Shown: in pieces, positions 8,253 through 14,366 of the stretch
Numbering within the stretch: the first letter of the stretch is position 1
How the letters are laid out: every line of letters starts with the position of its first letter
DNA from: an uncultured Kiritimatiellota bacterium
Lineage (GTDB): Bacteria > Verrucomicrobiota > Kiritimatiellia > RFP12 > UBA1067
DNA: 24,315 bases
Assembly (NCBI GenBank): GCA_934643865.1
Contig: CAKUCX010000051.1
Location: forward strand, 1 to 24,315
Direction of reading: 5' to 3'
Notes under the pieces: generated by a model
What the model was told of the DNA's origin: nothing
The model's database searches: none
What the model saw: the letters and a program-made list of their open reading frames with translations, nothing else
Program-made: the position numbers and the translations under genes

Positions 8253-10181
8253 CTACAGCTCCGAGATGATCTTTGCGCGTTGCGCGGCGTACTCCTCTTC
8301 GGTGAGCAGCCCCTCCGCCTTGAGCGCGTTAAGTCTCTTGAGCCGGTCGGCGATGCCGAGCGGCTGCGCGGGAGCGGACGCGGCGTTCGTGAACTCCGGA
8401 TCGTCGCACTCCACGCGGTACGGACGCACACCGACCGTCCGCAGCTTGGCGTACACGTCCTCCTTTGTGTCGGCGCGGCACTCGCACACGTGGCGGATGT
8501 TGTCGGAGGTCTTGTACCCGAACTTGAACACGAACCGCCCCTCCTTGAACAAGGGCGCGGAGAACGCCTCCGAAGAACCGTCCACCATCGCCAATTTGCG
8601 GGCGGCGCGTTTCTCGGCCGCCTTGCGCTCCTGCTCCTCGGCATACGCCCGCTTCGAGGCCTTCTCCGCCGCTTTAGCCGCCGCCTTTGCCTCCCGCTCC
8701 GCAGCCGCCTTTTCCGCGACTTCGCGCTTCGCCGCGCCCCGGCTCCTCCGGGCCAGCTCGGCGAGCTGCAAGTCCTCCGGCTTCCCGGCGAAAACCCTGT
8801 CCACAAGCTGATAGCCGCGCATGATGCCGCCGTCCGTGTACGGCTCGCGCCCGCGCACGACGATGTACGAGAACTTGTCCTTCACGGCGCGACGGATCGT
8901 ATCCGGCACGGCGGGGTCGATCAGCACGTAGGCGTCCTTCTCCACGACGAGCCGCGCCAGCGTCCCCGACAAGCCGCCGCTGTTCGCCTTCGCCGTCGAC
9001 ATGAACTCGCCGTCAACCGTGTAGCCGCCGTCGGTTGGCGCGACGATGATGAACTTCGCGTAGGGCTCGTTCTGGCAGAACTTGGCGAGGTTGCCGAACG
9101 CCTGCGGACGGTTCCCCGCGAGAACGAGGTCGGGATTGCAGCTGACGTGCAGGGAGACGAAGAACTTGCGCTCCGCGAACCGCTGGCGGAAATGCTCCGG
9201 CTTGCCGTCCTTCGGGATGTCCGTTCCCTTGCGCACGTGGAACTCGCACACGCGGTCGAGGTGGAACACGCGGTCTTTGACGTTGCCGTCCGAGAGGAGG
9301 GCGCGGAGATACATCGCGTTGAGGTTCGACTTGTTGCGCAGCCCGCGCCCGCACAGCTCGAACAGGAACAGCGATCCGTGGTGCGCGGGCGCATCGACGA
9401 GGGCGCGGGGAATGGCGCGGAAATGCGGCTTCTCGTCCGCCGTCTCGACATAGAGCTGATACGCCTCCTCGACGGGCAGCGGATTGGGCATGGAAAAGGG
9501 ATCGACCTTTGACGTGCGCGGGGTCACGCCGATGAGGACGCGGTCGCCGTCCTTCATGAGAAACGTGTGCGAATACCTGAAATCCTCCTTCAGCCAGCCC
9601 ATTCCGCACGAGCGGTTGTCGAACATCATGCGGAACGGTGCGCGGTCGAACCAGTAGTTGCGCGACGGCTTGACCTTCCGCGCCCCGCGCAGGAAACGGC
9701 TCGTCGCCTCCACATCCGCCTTCGGCCTTCCGGCCCATTCGCGGGCGACGGAGTTTTCGCCGTTGTCGGTGTAGAGCGAGAGGCAATGCCAGTGACACTT
9801 GATGAAGAGCGGCTGCCACCGCTCGAGGTTTCGCACCTGCTTCGGAACCGCCATCCTCGTCTGGCGGCACCGTTCGATGATCGCCTTGACCACGGATGCC
9901 GTCCCGCGCTCGGAGAGAACCGGGTACGCAGGGTCGCGTTTGAAGGAGTGCTTGATTTCGCTGTAGCCCGGAAGCGGATCGGGGAGCGCGTTGAACACCC
10001 TGCGCACGAGCGCGAGGTGCTCCGCCTCGATGAGCGTCTTGATGGTATGGAGATCTGATGCGCGTTCCTCGTCCTCTGCGAGGAATGCGTCGAGGTTCTC
10101 GGCGGTCTTGCCGAGCGGCTTCAACTCGAAGCGCAGCGTCTTGCGGACGTTGAAACGCCCCATGGATTCATTCAGCGTCAT
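8253..10181 (-). CDS. Miniature, catalytically dead Cas12a-like protein with C-terminal SHOCT domain
   Basis: 642 aa. Residues 13-42 (RKTLRFELKPLGKTAENL..., EDEERA) match the WED-I N-terminus of Cas12a almost word for word. Later segments follow Cas12a order: FRMMFDNRSCGMGWL and FLMKDGDRVLIGV (183-219, WED-II), GSLFLFELCGRG with NLNAMYLRALL (269-296), CEFHVRKG (312-319), RFAERKFFVSLHV (334-346), AKFIIVAPTDGG at the RuvC-I site (375-386), LARLVVEKDAYVLIDP at RuvC-II (408-423) and DGGIMRGYQL (450-459). The RuvC-I Asp is Ala381 and the RuvC-II Glu is Ile421. REC is reduced to about 110 residues, and RuvC-III/Nuc are missing. Lys339 aligns with the Lys of the Cas12a pre-crRNA processing site (DKFFF). 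A Lys/Glu/Ala coiled coil (475-531) and a SHOCT domain (610-642) follow. An alternative start is Met7 (MGRFNVRK). No clear Shine-Dalgarno sequence is present. Confidence 0.78.
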   Translation of the reverse strand: MTLNESMGRFNVRKTLRFELKPLGKTAENLDAFLAEDEERASDLHTIKTLIEAEHLALVRRVFNALPDPLPGYSEIKHSFKRDPAYPVLSERGTASVVKAIIERCRQTRMAVPKQVRNLERWQPLFIKCHWHCLSLYTDNGENSVAREWAGRPKADVEATSRFLRGARKVKPSRNYWFDRAPFRMMFDNRSCGMGWLKEDFRYSHTFLMKDGDRVLIGVTPRTSKVDPFSMPNPLPVEEAYQLYVETADEKPHFRAIPRALVDAPAHHGSLFLFELCGRGLRNKSNLNAMYLRALLSDGNVKDRVFHLDRVCEFHVRKGTDIPKDGKPEHFRQRFAERKFFVSLHVSCNPDLVLAGNRPQAFGNLAKFCQNEPYAKFIIVAPTDGGYTVDGEFMSTAKANSGGLSGTLARLVVEKDAYVLIDPAVPDTIRRAVKDKFSYIVVRGREPYTDGGIMRGYQLVDRVFAGKPEDLQLAELARRSRGAAKREVAEKAAAEREAKAAAKAAEKASKRAYAEEQERKAAEKRAARKLAMVDGSSEAFSAPLFKEGRFVFKFGYKTSDNIRHVCECRADTKEDVYAKLRTVGVRPYRVECDDPEFTNAASAPAQPLGIADRLKRLNALKAEGLLTEEEYAAQRAKIISEL

Positions 10182-10241
10182 GTCTTTTATCGTCGGCTAT
10201 CCCCACGCGCCCCGCCTTTCGGAACGACAGGAGAAAACGCC

Positions 10242-10289
10242 CGGCAGGGGTACTTGATCTACCGGAAGTAGAAACTACCTTCCCTGCCG
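10242..10289 (-). promoter_or_regulatory. Cas12a crRNA-handle-like hairpin in the operon leader (or small RNA)
   Basis: Read on the minus strand, 10274-10257 is TTTCTACTTCCGGTAGAT: a UCUAC/GUAGA stem with a UUCCG loop, flanked by UU and U. This is the form of the Cas12a direct-repeat handle (AAUUUCUAC-loop-GUAGAU). It is enclosed by a second stem: CGGCAGG (10289-10283) pairs with CCTGCCG (10248-10242), and GGTA pairs with TACC, with a GAA bulge. The outer stem is followed by GGCGTTTTC, so it could be a weak terminator releasing a small RNA or a structured 5' leader. It starts about 5 nt after the predicted transcription start and ends 60 nt before the Cas12a-like start codon. Only one copy exists; there is no array. 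Confidence 0.75.
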
Positions 10290-10299
10290 AACACTGCAT

Positions 10300-10308
10300 A
10301 TTATATCA
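10300..10308 (-). promoter_or_regulatory. Extended -10 promoter of the Cas12a-like operon
   Basis: Minus-strand TGATATAAT: a perfect TATAAT (10305-10300) with the extended TGn element. The -35 region about 17 bp upstream is poor (TGTCGG), as is usual for extended -10 promoters. The predicted start is near 10293, placing the handle-like hairpin at the extreme 5' end of the RNA. Confidence 0.7.
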
Positions 10309-10348
10309 AAAATCCGACTTCCCCGACACGCGCTGCAATAATAAAGAC

Positions 10349-10431
10349 AAAAATGCGGGCGGCCTTGTCCGTAGAAAAACCTTCGCGCCAAAAGGAAATA
10401 TGACGCTCGGAAAAATACGGCGACCGCCCGC
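10349..10431 (-). terminator. Long-range inverted repeat followed by T5, possible terminator or structured RNA
   Basis: GCGGGCGG (10431-10424) and CCGCCCGC (10362-10355) are perfectly complementary and are followed on the minus strand by ATTTTTG. It sits after the 50-aa gene and before the Cas12a-like promoter, so it may end the upstream transcript. The 61-nt loop is long for an intrinsic terminator and includes an isolated TTTTTCTAC that resembles the 5' half of the handle; a separate small structured RNA is an alternative. Confidence 0.4.
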
Positions 10432-10472
10432 GAGCGGAGTTAGGTTATCTCCGCCCTTGAAAGGCTGCGGGA

Positions 10473-10625
10473 CTATGCCAGCAGGATGTTCATCTGCTCG
10501 CCGATTGCCGCGAGGCGGCTGATCGTGAAGTCGAAGTCCGCGCCGTCCTCGTAGGCGGCAATCGCCTCACGCGCCTCGGCGCGGAGTGCCTTGAACTCGG
10601 CTGTCTTTCTTATGATATCCTTCAT
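10473..10625 (-). CDS. Small hypothetical protein, 50 aa
   Basis: MKDIIRKTAEFKALRAEAR...EQMNILLA. The start is the second of two close ATGs because AAAGGAG then sits 7 nt upstream; the first ATG would be only 1 nt from it. The protein looks mostly helical and acidic, with no cysteines, signal peptide or membrane segment. I do not recognise the family. It lies upstream of the Cas12a-like operon in the same direction but is separated from it by a stem structure and a promoter. Before the IS66 insertion it would have been the next gene after the 12802-13359 cyclotransferase gene. Confidence 0.6.
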   Translation of the reverse strand: MKDIIRKTAEFKALRAEAREAIAAYEDGADFDFTISRLAAIGEQMNILLA

Positions 10626-10656
10626 GGTCATTCTCCTTTCACAAGTAGCAGTTGAA

Positions 10657-10673
10657 ATGATGCCATAACCGGT
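10657..10673 (-). repeat. Shared intergenic motif, copy 1
   Basis: Plus strand ATGATGCCATAACCGGT, 32 bp upstream of the 50-aa gene. Related sequences are at 12764-12780 and 14367-14383; the common core is ATGCCRTAAYY followed by GT. Possibly an operator for a shared regulator. Confidence 0.4.
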
Positions 10674-10696
10674 GGCGGAAATCAAGCGGACTTGTC

Positions 10697-10704
10697 GCTT
10701 TTTT
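10697..10704 (+). repeat. Left target-site duplication of the IS66 element (GCTTTTTT)
   Basis: Eight bases identical to 12706-12713 on the other side of the element. Eight base pairs is the usual IS66-family duplication length. Confidence 0.9.
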
Positions 10705-10797
10705 GTAATGTGTCACTGAACAGCGGGGCATGGAAACTCCGAGGGTTGGAAAAGGGGCTCCGCTACCGCTGCGCCTGATGCTGCGCACAATCCAACC
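10705..10797 (+). repeat. IS66 left terminal inverted repeat
   Basis: GTAATGTGTCACTGAACAGC at the tip, matching the right end over about 93 bp including GGGGCTCCGCTACCG. It overlaps the last codons of the transposase gene, which ends at 10763. Confidence 0.9.
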
Positions 10798-12217
10798 GCC
10801 CGGCTCTTGGGAAGAGGAAGTCGCGCACGGCCGATTTCTTTCCCGTTGAGGCGTAGACGTCGAGGGCCTGCGCAAGCTTCGCGGCCGGGTCGTCGTGCCG
10901 CAGAGCCAGCGTCTCCATGACGGACTGGTTGACCTCGCGTACCCGGAGGGCCCCCTCGGACTGGCCTCCGAAGCTCGTCTTGCGGGCTATGACCAGCCCC
11001 CTCACGCCGCGTTCCGCGCGGTTGTTCTCCGCCGGGATGTCAGGGCCCCTCGCCCAGTGGTACATCCTGTCTGCGTGTTCCCTGAAGATGTTCTGGACGT
11101 TCTGAAGCGCCGGGTCCCTCGCGCTCCTCCCGGCCAGCTCCACGATCCTGGACTTGATCGCCTCGGCCTCGCGGGCGAAGTCCCCTGGAGGAAGACCCCT
11201 TGACCGGAGCTTCATTGCGGCGCGGAGCTGTTCGGCCATCGGCGGCACGAACGCCTTGTACTCCTTGTTGTCCGGCTCCTTCTTGAGAAGCCGCAGGAGC
11301 TTCCGCAGGATGTGGGCGTAGCAGTACTGCCTGTCCCCGCGCCACGGCCTGTCGTAGCCCGTGTACCTGTCGGTCACGAGGACGCCGTGCGGCCTGCGGC
11401 CCCCGAACACCCCGGCGGGGACGGAGCCCGCGCGCGTCTTCCGGAACCTGTAGAGCGCGACGTCCTCCGCGAAGAACCCGTATGCGTACTGTCCGTGCGC
11501 CCCGTTGCACGGCCACCCCGTCTCGTCGGCGTGCTTCACGTCGGCCCCGAGGTACTCACGGCGCAGCCTCGGCATGCACGGCCCCAGGATGTCCGCCAGC
11601 GCCCCGTCCTCCTTGAGCAGCGTGCTCGCGTTCATGCCCGTGCGGCGCGATATCGTGCCGACCGTCATGCGGTGCAGGTAGCGGTCCGCCGCGTTCTGCG
11701 CGATCGCCCGGTTCGACGCCGCGAAGCGGGGCGGGACTCCCGGCACCGCGCCGGCGAACGCCTTGCGGCAGTGCGGGCAGAACCCGCGCCCCACCGTCCA
11801 GTGGACGGTGCGCAGCCTCGGCGGCGGGATGTCGCGGACTTCGCGGCCCTCCGGCGCGACGCGCACAAGCGGGGCCCCGCAGTCCGGGCAGACGGACGGC
11901 GCCGACGCCTCGCGGCGCTCGTCGGCGTCCTCCGGCGCGACGCGCCTCCGCCCGTGCCCCTCGTGTCCGGGCTTCGCGCCTCCCTGCCGCAGCCGCGAGG
12001 CCTCGTCTGAGTCCTTCCTGAAGTTGACCTTCGACGGAGGCGTGTTCTTCCCGAACGGCGCCTCCCTCGCGTCGCGCACCTCGGTCCCCAGGCGCGACTC
12101 GAGGTGCGCGACGCGGGCCTTGAGGCGGACGTTCTCCTCCTCCAGCTCCGCCATCCGCCCGATGGCCCTGGCGTGCTTCGGGCAGAGGCAGCCCGCGGAC
12201 TGGCGCTCAGTCCGCAT
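10763..12217 (-). CDS. IS66-family DDE transposase (TnpC type)
   Basis: 484 aa catalysing transposition of the surrounding element. An N-terminal leucine-zipper-like coil (AELEEENVRLKARVAHLE) is followed by the IS66 signature FGKNTPPSKVN. A zinc-binding pair follows (CPDCG and CPHC, about residues 113-155). The catalytic core has D in HADETGW, D in LVTDRYTGYD and E in NNRAERGVRG, so it appears active. The C-terminal helix ALRVREVNQSVMETL is also typical. The ATG overlaps the stop of the upstream small gene by 11 nt, suggesting coupling. The 3' end lies inside the left inverted repeat. Confidence 0.95.
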   Translation of the reverse strand: MRTERQSAGCLCPKHARAIGRMAELEEENVRLKARVAHLESRLGTEVRDAREAPFGKNTPPSKVNFRKDSDEASRLRQGGAKPGHEGHGRRRVAPEDADERREASAPSVCPDCGAPLVRVAPEGREVRDIPPPRLRTVHWTVGRGFCPHCRKAFAGAVPGVPPRFAASNRAIAQNAADRYLHRMTVGTISRRTGMNASTLLKEDGALADILGPCMPRLRREYLGADVKHADETGWPCNGAHGQYAYGFFAEDVALYRFRKTRAGSVPAGVFGGRRPHGVLVTDRYTGYDRPWRGDRQYCYAHILRKLLRLLKKEPDNKEYKAFVPPMAEQLRAAMKLRSRGLPPGDFAREAEAIKSRIVELAGRSARDPALQNVQNIFREHADRMYHWARGPDIPAENNRAERGVRGLVIARKTSFGGQSEGALRVREVNQSVMETLALRHDDPAAKLAQALDVYASTGKKSAVRDFLFPRAGRLDCAQHQAQR

Positions 12218-12536
12218 CCGCCTCCGCGCGCAGCGACTCGACGAGCCTCACGCCCTCCTCCGCGAGGAGGGCCTCGAGCCGCCTTCCGTTTTCGACCGCC
12301 TTGCGCATCTCCTCCTCGTCGCGGACGCGCACGTGCAGGCATCTGCCCCTGCCGTCGACACGGTAGGTGAAGATGAGCGCGGGATGCCCCCTGCCCGAGG
12401 CGCAGGCCCCGCACCGGCTGCGGCCGCAGGGCTTGCGCACAAGCGACACCGTGCCCCGCGCCACCGGCCACAGCGCCGCGACCCTCCTCAGGAACGCGGC
12501 CTTGGTCGCATCGTCCTTGCAGTTCTTTGCCTTCAT
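12207..12536 (-). CDS. IS66-associated small protein, DUF6788-like
   Basis: 109 aa, the first gene of the IS and overlapping the transposase start. It contains a Cys cluster (KPCGRSRCGACASG, about residues 35-48) followed by a small basic segment (HPALIFTYRVDGRG) and an acidic C-terminal helix. Proteins with this layout are common immediately upstream of IS66-type transposases and are classed as DUF6788 as I remember it. The role is unknown; the Cys-rich stretch suggests metal and nucleic-acid binding. There is no strong Shine-Dalgarno sequence. Confidence 0.75.
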   Translation of the reverse strand: MKAKNCKDDATKAAFLRRVAALWPVARGTVSLVRKPCGRSRCGACASGRGHPALIFTYRVDGRGRCLHVRVRDEEEMRKAVENGRRLEALLAEEGVRLVESLRAEADAD

Positions 12537-12612
12537 GCAGACAGTATGTCATATCCGATACATGCAACCAGGGGGCAGAATCAGAAAAAGTGAGAGATGT
12601 TTGTTGGCACGA

Positions 12613-12705
12613 GGTTGGACGGCGCGAAGCGTCAGGCGCAACGGTAGCGGAGCCCCTTTGCCAACCGTCGGAGTTTCTACACCCCGCTGTTCAGTGACGC
12701 ATTAC
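12613..12705 (-). repeat. IS66 right terminal inverted repeat
   Basis: Read inward it begins GTAATGCGTCACTGAACAGC and stays aligned with the left end for about 93 bp. No gene lies between this repeat and the DUF6788-like start at 12536. Confidence 0.9.
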
Positions 12706-12713
12706 GCTTTTTT
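12706..12713 (+). repeat. Right target-site duplication of the IS66 element (GCTTTTTT)
   Basis: Exact match to 10697-10704, immediately outside the right end. Confidence 0.9.
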
Positions 12714-12726
12714 TGACGCGCCCCAC

Positions 12727-12761
12727 GGGGGCCGCGAATCGAGTCCCTATCCCATCGTCCG
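12727..12761 (-). repeat. 35-bp inverted repeat, copy A
   Basis: On the minus strand it reads CGGACGATGGGATAGGGACT then CGATTCGCGGCCCCC. About 31 of 35 positions match 15321-15354 in opposite orientation. The two copies flank the cyclotransferase/amidoligase cluster. Confidence 0.7.
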
Positions 12762-12763
12762 AT

Positions 12764-12780
12764 AATATGCCGTAATTCGT
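12764..12780 (-). repeat. Shared intergenic motif, copy 2
   Basis: Plus strand AATATGCCGTAATTCGT, next to inverted repeat copy A. See the copies at 10657 and 14367. Confidence 0.4.
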
Positions 12781-12801
12781 CAAACATAGCAACGGCCTTT
12801 A

Positions 12802-13359
12802 TCATTGTTTTTTCGGCGGCTTTTTCGCCGCGTCCTTCGCCGCGCCTGCGCCCCGCTTCGCGCCAGCGACGTCCGCCCGCGTGGATGGCTTTCCGACTGG
12901 CGGGAACCACATCCGCCTTGCGAGGGTGTGCGAGAACGGCGGATCGTCCTTGCGGTGGAAGGTGTCGCGGATGCCGTGCCATTGCGCCCCGTCCGAGCAG
13001 ATGAGGCGGTAGTCCTCCGGGTACTTCTTCCCCTCGCGCTCGCGCCTCGCCGCGTCCGTGAGGACGTAGGTGAAGGCGGAGACCTTGTGCAGGGGGTCGA
13101 TGATCGCGTCGAGCTCGACGCAACAGTAGGTGTGCGGGTAGCCCTCGTAGGCATCGAGGCGGTGGATTTCGCTCGGCGTGAGGAGGTAGAGAACGCCGTC
13201 CACGCGCCCGCCCTTCGACTGCTCGATGTCGGCGTAGAGCCGCTCCTTGAGCCGCCATCCGAGGATGAGGGCTGTGCCGACCTCCCGCGCCATCGGGATG
13301 CGCTCGCGGATGCGCTCGGGGTTCATGTTCGATCCGTAGGCGAAGTAAAATCTGTTCAT
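12802..13359 (-). CDS. Gamma-glutamylcyclotransferase-like (AIG2/GGCT fold) protein
   Basis: 185 aa. The N-terminus FYFAYGSNMNPERIRERIP holds the YGSN substrate-binding loop of the GGCT fold. GGRVDGVLYLLTPSEIHRLDAYEGYP supplies the following strands and the conserved catalytic Glu in YEGYP. Members release 5-oxoproline from gamma-glutamyl groups; the real substrate here is unknown. The C-terminal tail (about 158-185) is a Lys/Ala/Pro-rich basic extension not part of the fold. The start is supported by AAAGGAAA. It follows the amidoligase gene by 62 bp in the same direction, a recurrent pairing in which the amidoligase makes and the cyclotransferase removes gamma-glutamyl-type amide links. Confidence 0.88.
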   Translation of the reverse strand: MNRFYFAYGSNMNPERIRERIPMAREVGTALILGWRLKERLYADIEQSKGGRVDGVLYLLTPSEIHRLDAYEGYPHTYCCVELDAIIDPLHKVSAFTYVLTDAARREREGKKYPEDYRLICSDGAQWHGIRDTFHRKDDPPFSHTLARRMWFPPVGKPSTRADVAGAKRGAGAAKDAAKKPPKKQ

Positions 13360-13421
13360 CGTTCGTTTCCTTTCCGTCGGGGTTTACCCCGTCCCCCTCG
13401 CGGGGGGCGGGGCGTTCCGCT

Positions 13422-14309
13422 TCAGTCGTGCCGCCCGTCTTTCCAAGCCGCCGAGCCCGGAAGGTGCTTGCAAAGGTGGAACCGCATCGTCTTGAAGAGG
13501 TTTCCGTTCGCGCCGAGGCGGAGCAGGAAAACCCGAAGGTCGTACTTCGCGCTCGCCTCGTTGTAGGGGCGGGGGTTCCTCGCGCTCGAGGCCTTCGCGC
13601 TCTTGGCGCGGAGGGCGATGAGGATCGCGAGCTGGACTGCCGTCTTGACCTCGCCGGCGTGGGTCGAGCCGTTGAAAAAGCGGTACTCGATTGTGCGCTT
13701 GTCGTTCCAGAGGTTGTTGAGGTTCAGCGCGTGGTAGCGGTGCCCTTCGTAGTGGTGCGGGTGGGGCGTGAAGGTTCCGAACCACGCGGTGTTGATCGCG
13801 TTCATCGTCGGGTTGCGCATCTTGCAAATCCTGTCCACGAAGGCGTGGTCGGTGCGCCGCGTGTACTGCGCGATGCGGGCGGGCAGGGTTCCAGCCGCCT
13901 TGAGGATCAGTGTCTCCTGCTTGTAAAAGGTCTTCACGAGGTTCTTGACGTTCTCGGCGGTGAAGTCGCCCGCGCCGACGTGGACGTGGAGTCCCGTGTG
14001 GCTGTTCGCCTTCGCGCCGTTGCGCCGCAAGGCGCGTACCACCTTCTGGAGGGTGTCGAGGTCGGCGACCGTCATCACCGGCGTGACCGTCTCGGAGGAG
14101 GTCCCGCAAAGGCTGCCGTCGCTGACCACCTTCCACTTGCGTCCGTCGGGCATCGTCACCTCCCAAGTTCTGTAGGAGCCTCCGACGTACCTCGCGGTTC
14201 CGCTGGTCACCTCGGCGACCGTCTTGGCCGCCCGCTCCTGGCCGATTCCCTCGTACTCGAGCTCGCACCCGAAGGTGCGGTTCATCATCTCTGCCTCTGT
14301 TATCGTCAT
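13422..14309 (-). CDS. Putative amidoligase (COOH-NH2 ligase family)
   Basis: 295 aa. The start MTITEAEMMNRTFGCELEYEG is supported by AAGGAAAAAACG. It has the family landmarks as I know them: F-G-C/V-E-x-E near the N-terminus (TFGCELEYEG), a conserved Gly/Ser-rich turn (VVSDGSLCGTSSETVTPVM), the HVHVGAGDFT motif with metal/ATP-binding His residues (about residues 117-126), and a late R-F-F-N segment (TIEYRFFNGSTHAGEV) that aligns with the EFR/E-x-R motif. These enzymes are related to glutamine synthetase and gamma-glutamylcysteine ligase folds and join an amine to a carboxylate using ATP. They are frequent in phages and islands beside AIG2-like cyclotransferases, as here. The substrate is unknown. 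Confidence 0.85.
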   Translation of the reverse strand: MTITEAEMMNRTFGCELEYEGIGQERAAKTVAEVTSGTARYVGGSYRTWEVTMPDGRKWKVVSDGSLCGTSSETVTPVMTVADLDTLQKVVRALRRNGAKANSHTGLHVHVGAGDFTAENVKNLVKTFYKQETLILKAAGTLPARIAQYTRRTDHAFVDRICKMRNPTMNAINTAWFGTFTPHPHHYEGHRYHALNLNNLWNDKRTIEYRFFNGSTHAGEVKTAVQLAILIALRAKSAKASSARNPRPYNEASAKYDLRVFLLRLGANGNLFKTMRFHLCKHLPGSAAWKDGRHD

Positions 14310-14366
14310 CGTTTTTTCCTTTTCTTGTTTCCGCGAGGCCTATCCCCGCGTTGTTTTTCTGACCGT

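Larger units (their letters stand above)
10705..12705 (-). mobile_element. Intact IS66-family insertion sequence, 2001 bp
   Basis: Begins and ends with GTAATG as expected for IS66, carries 93-bp imperfect terminal inverted repeats (about a dozen mismatches), and is flanked by the 8-bp duplication GCTTTTTT. It contains a full-length IS66-type transposase with all DDE motifs and one small upstream gene, without recognisable tnpA/tnpB, so it belongs to the tnpC-type simple elements. Intact ends and an exact duplication suggest a recent insertion. It separates the 50-aa gene from the cyclotransferase/amidoligase cluster, which were once about 200 bp apart. Confidence 0.93.

Noticed and set aside
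5527..8811. 1094-codon open frame on the plus strand
   Set aside because: It is antisense to the two Cas12a-like genes, rich in Arg, Val, His and Leu with no recognisable motif, and has no ribosome site. Long antisense frames are common in GC-rich genes; the minus-strand frames have coupled starts and stops and family motifs.
5293..10181. Active split Cas12a or a frameshifted full-length Cas12a
   Set aside because: The two genes do not add up to one Cas12a: the conserved core occurs three times rather than being divided between them, each protein has its own SHOCT tail, and the catalytic RuvC residues are replaced where I can align them.
10235..10256. A guide match in the window for the sequence after the handle
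   Set aside because: The bases after GTAGAT (CAAGTACCCCTGCC...) are largely the 3' arm of the outer stem. The only similar stretch, near 703-712 in the TPR gene, shares just about ten bases, which is not meaningful.
10242..10289. CRISPR array
   Set aside because: Only one handle-like hairpin is present. No regularly spaced direct repeats were seen anywhere in the window and no cas1, cas2 or cas4 is nearby, so it is listed as a leader hairpin instead.
10639..10875. 78-aa frame across the left end of the IS
   Set aside because: It spans the IS boundary and the inverted repeat and overlaps the transposase 3' end in another frame; no ribosome site.
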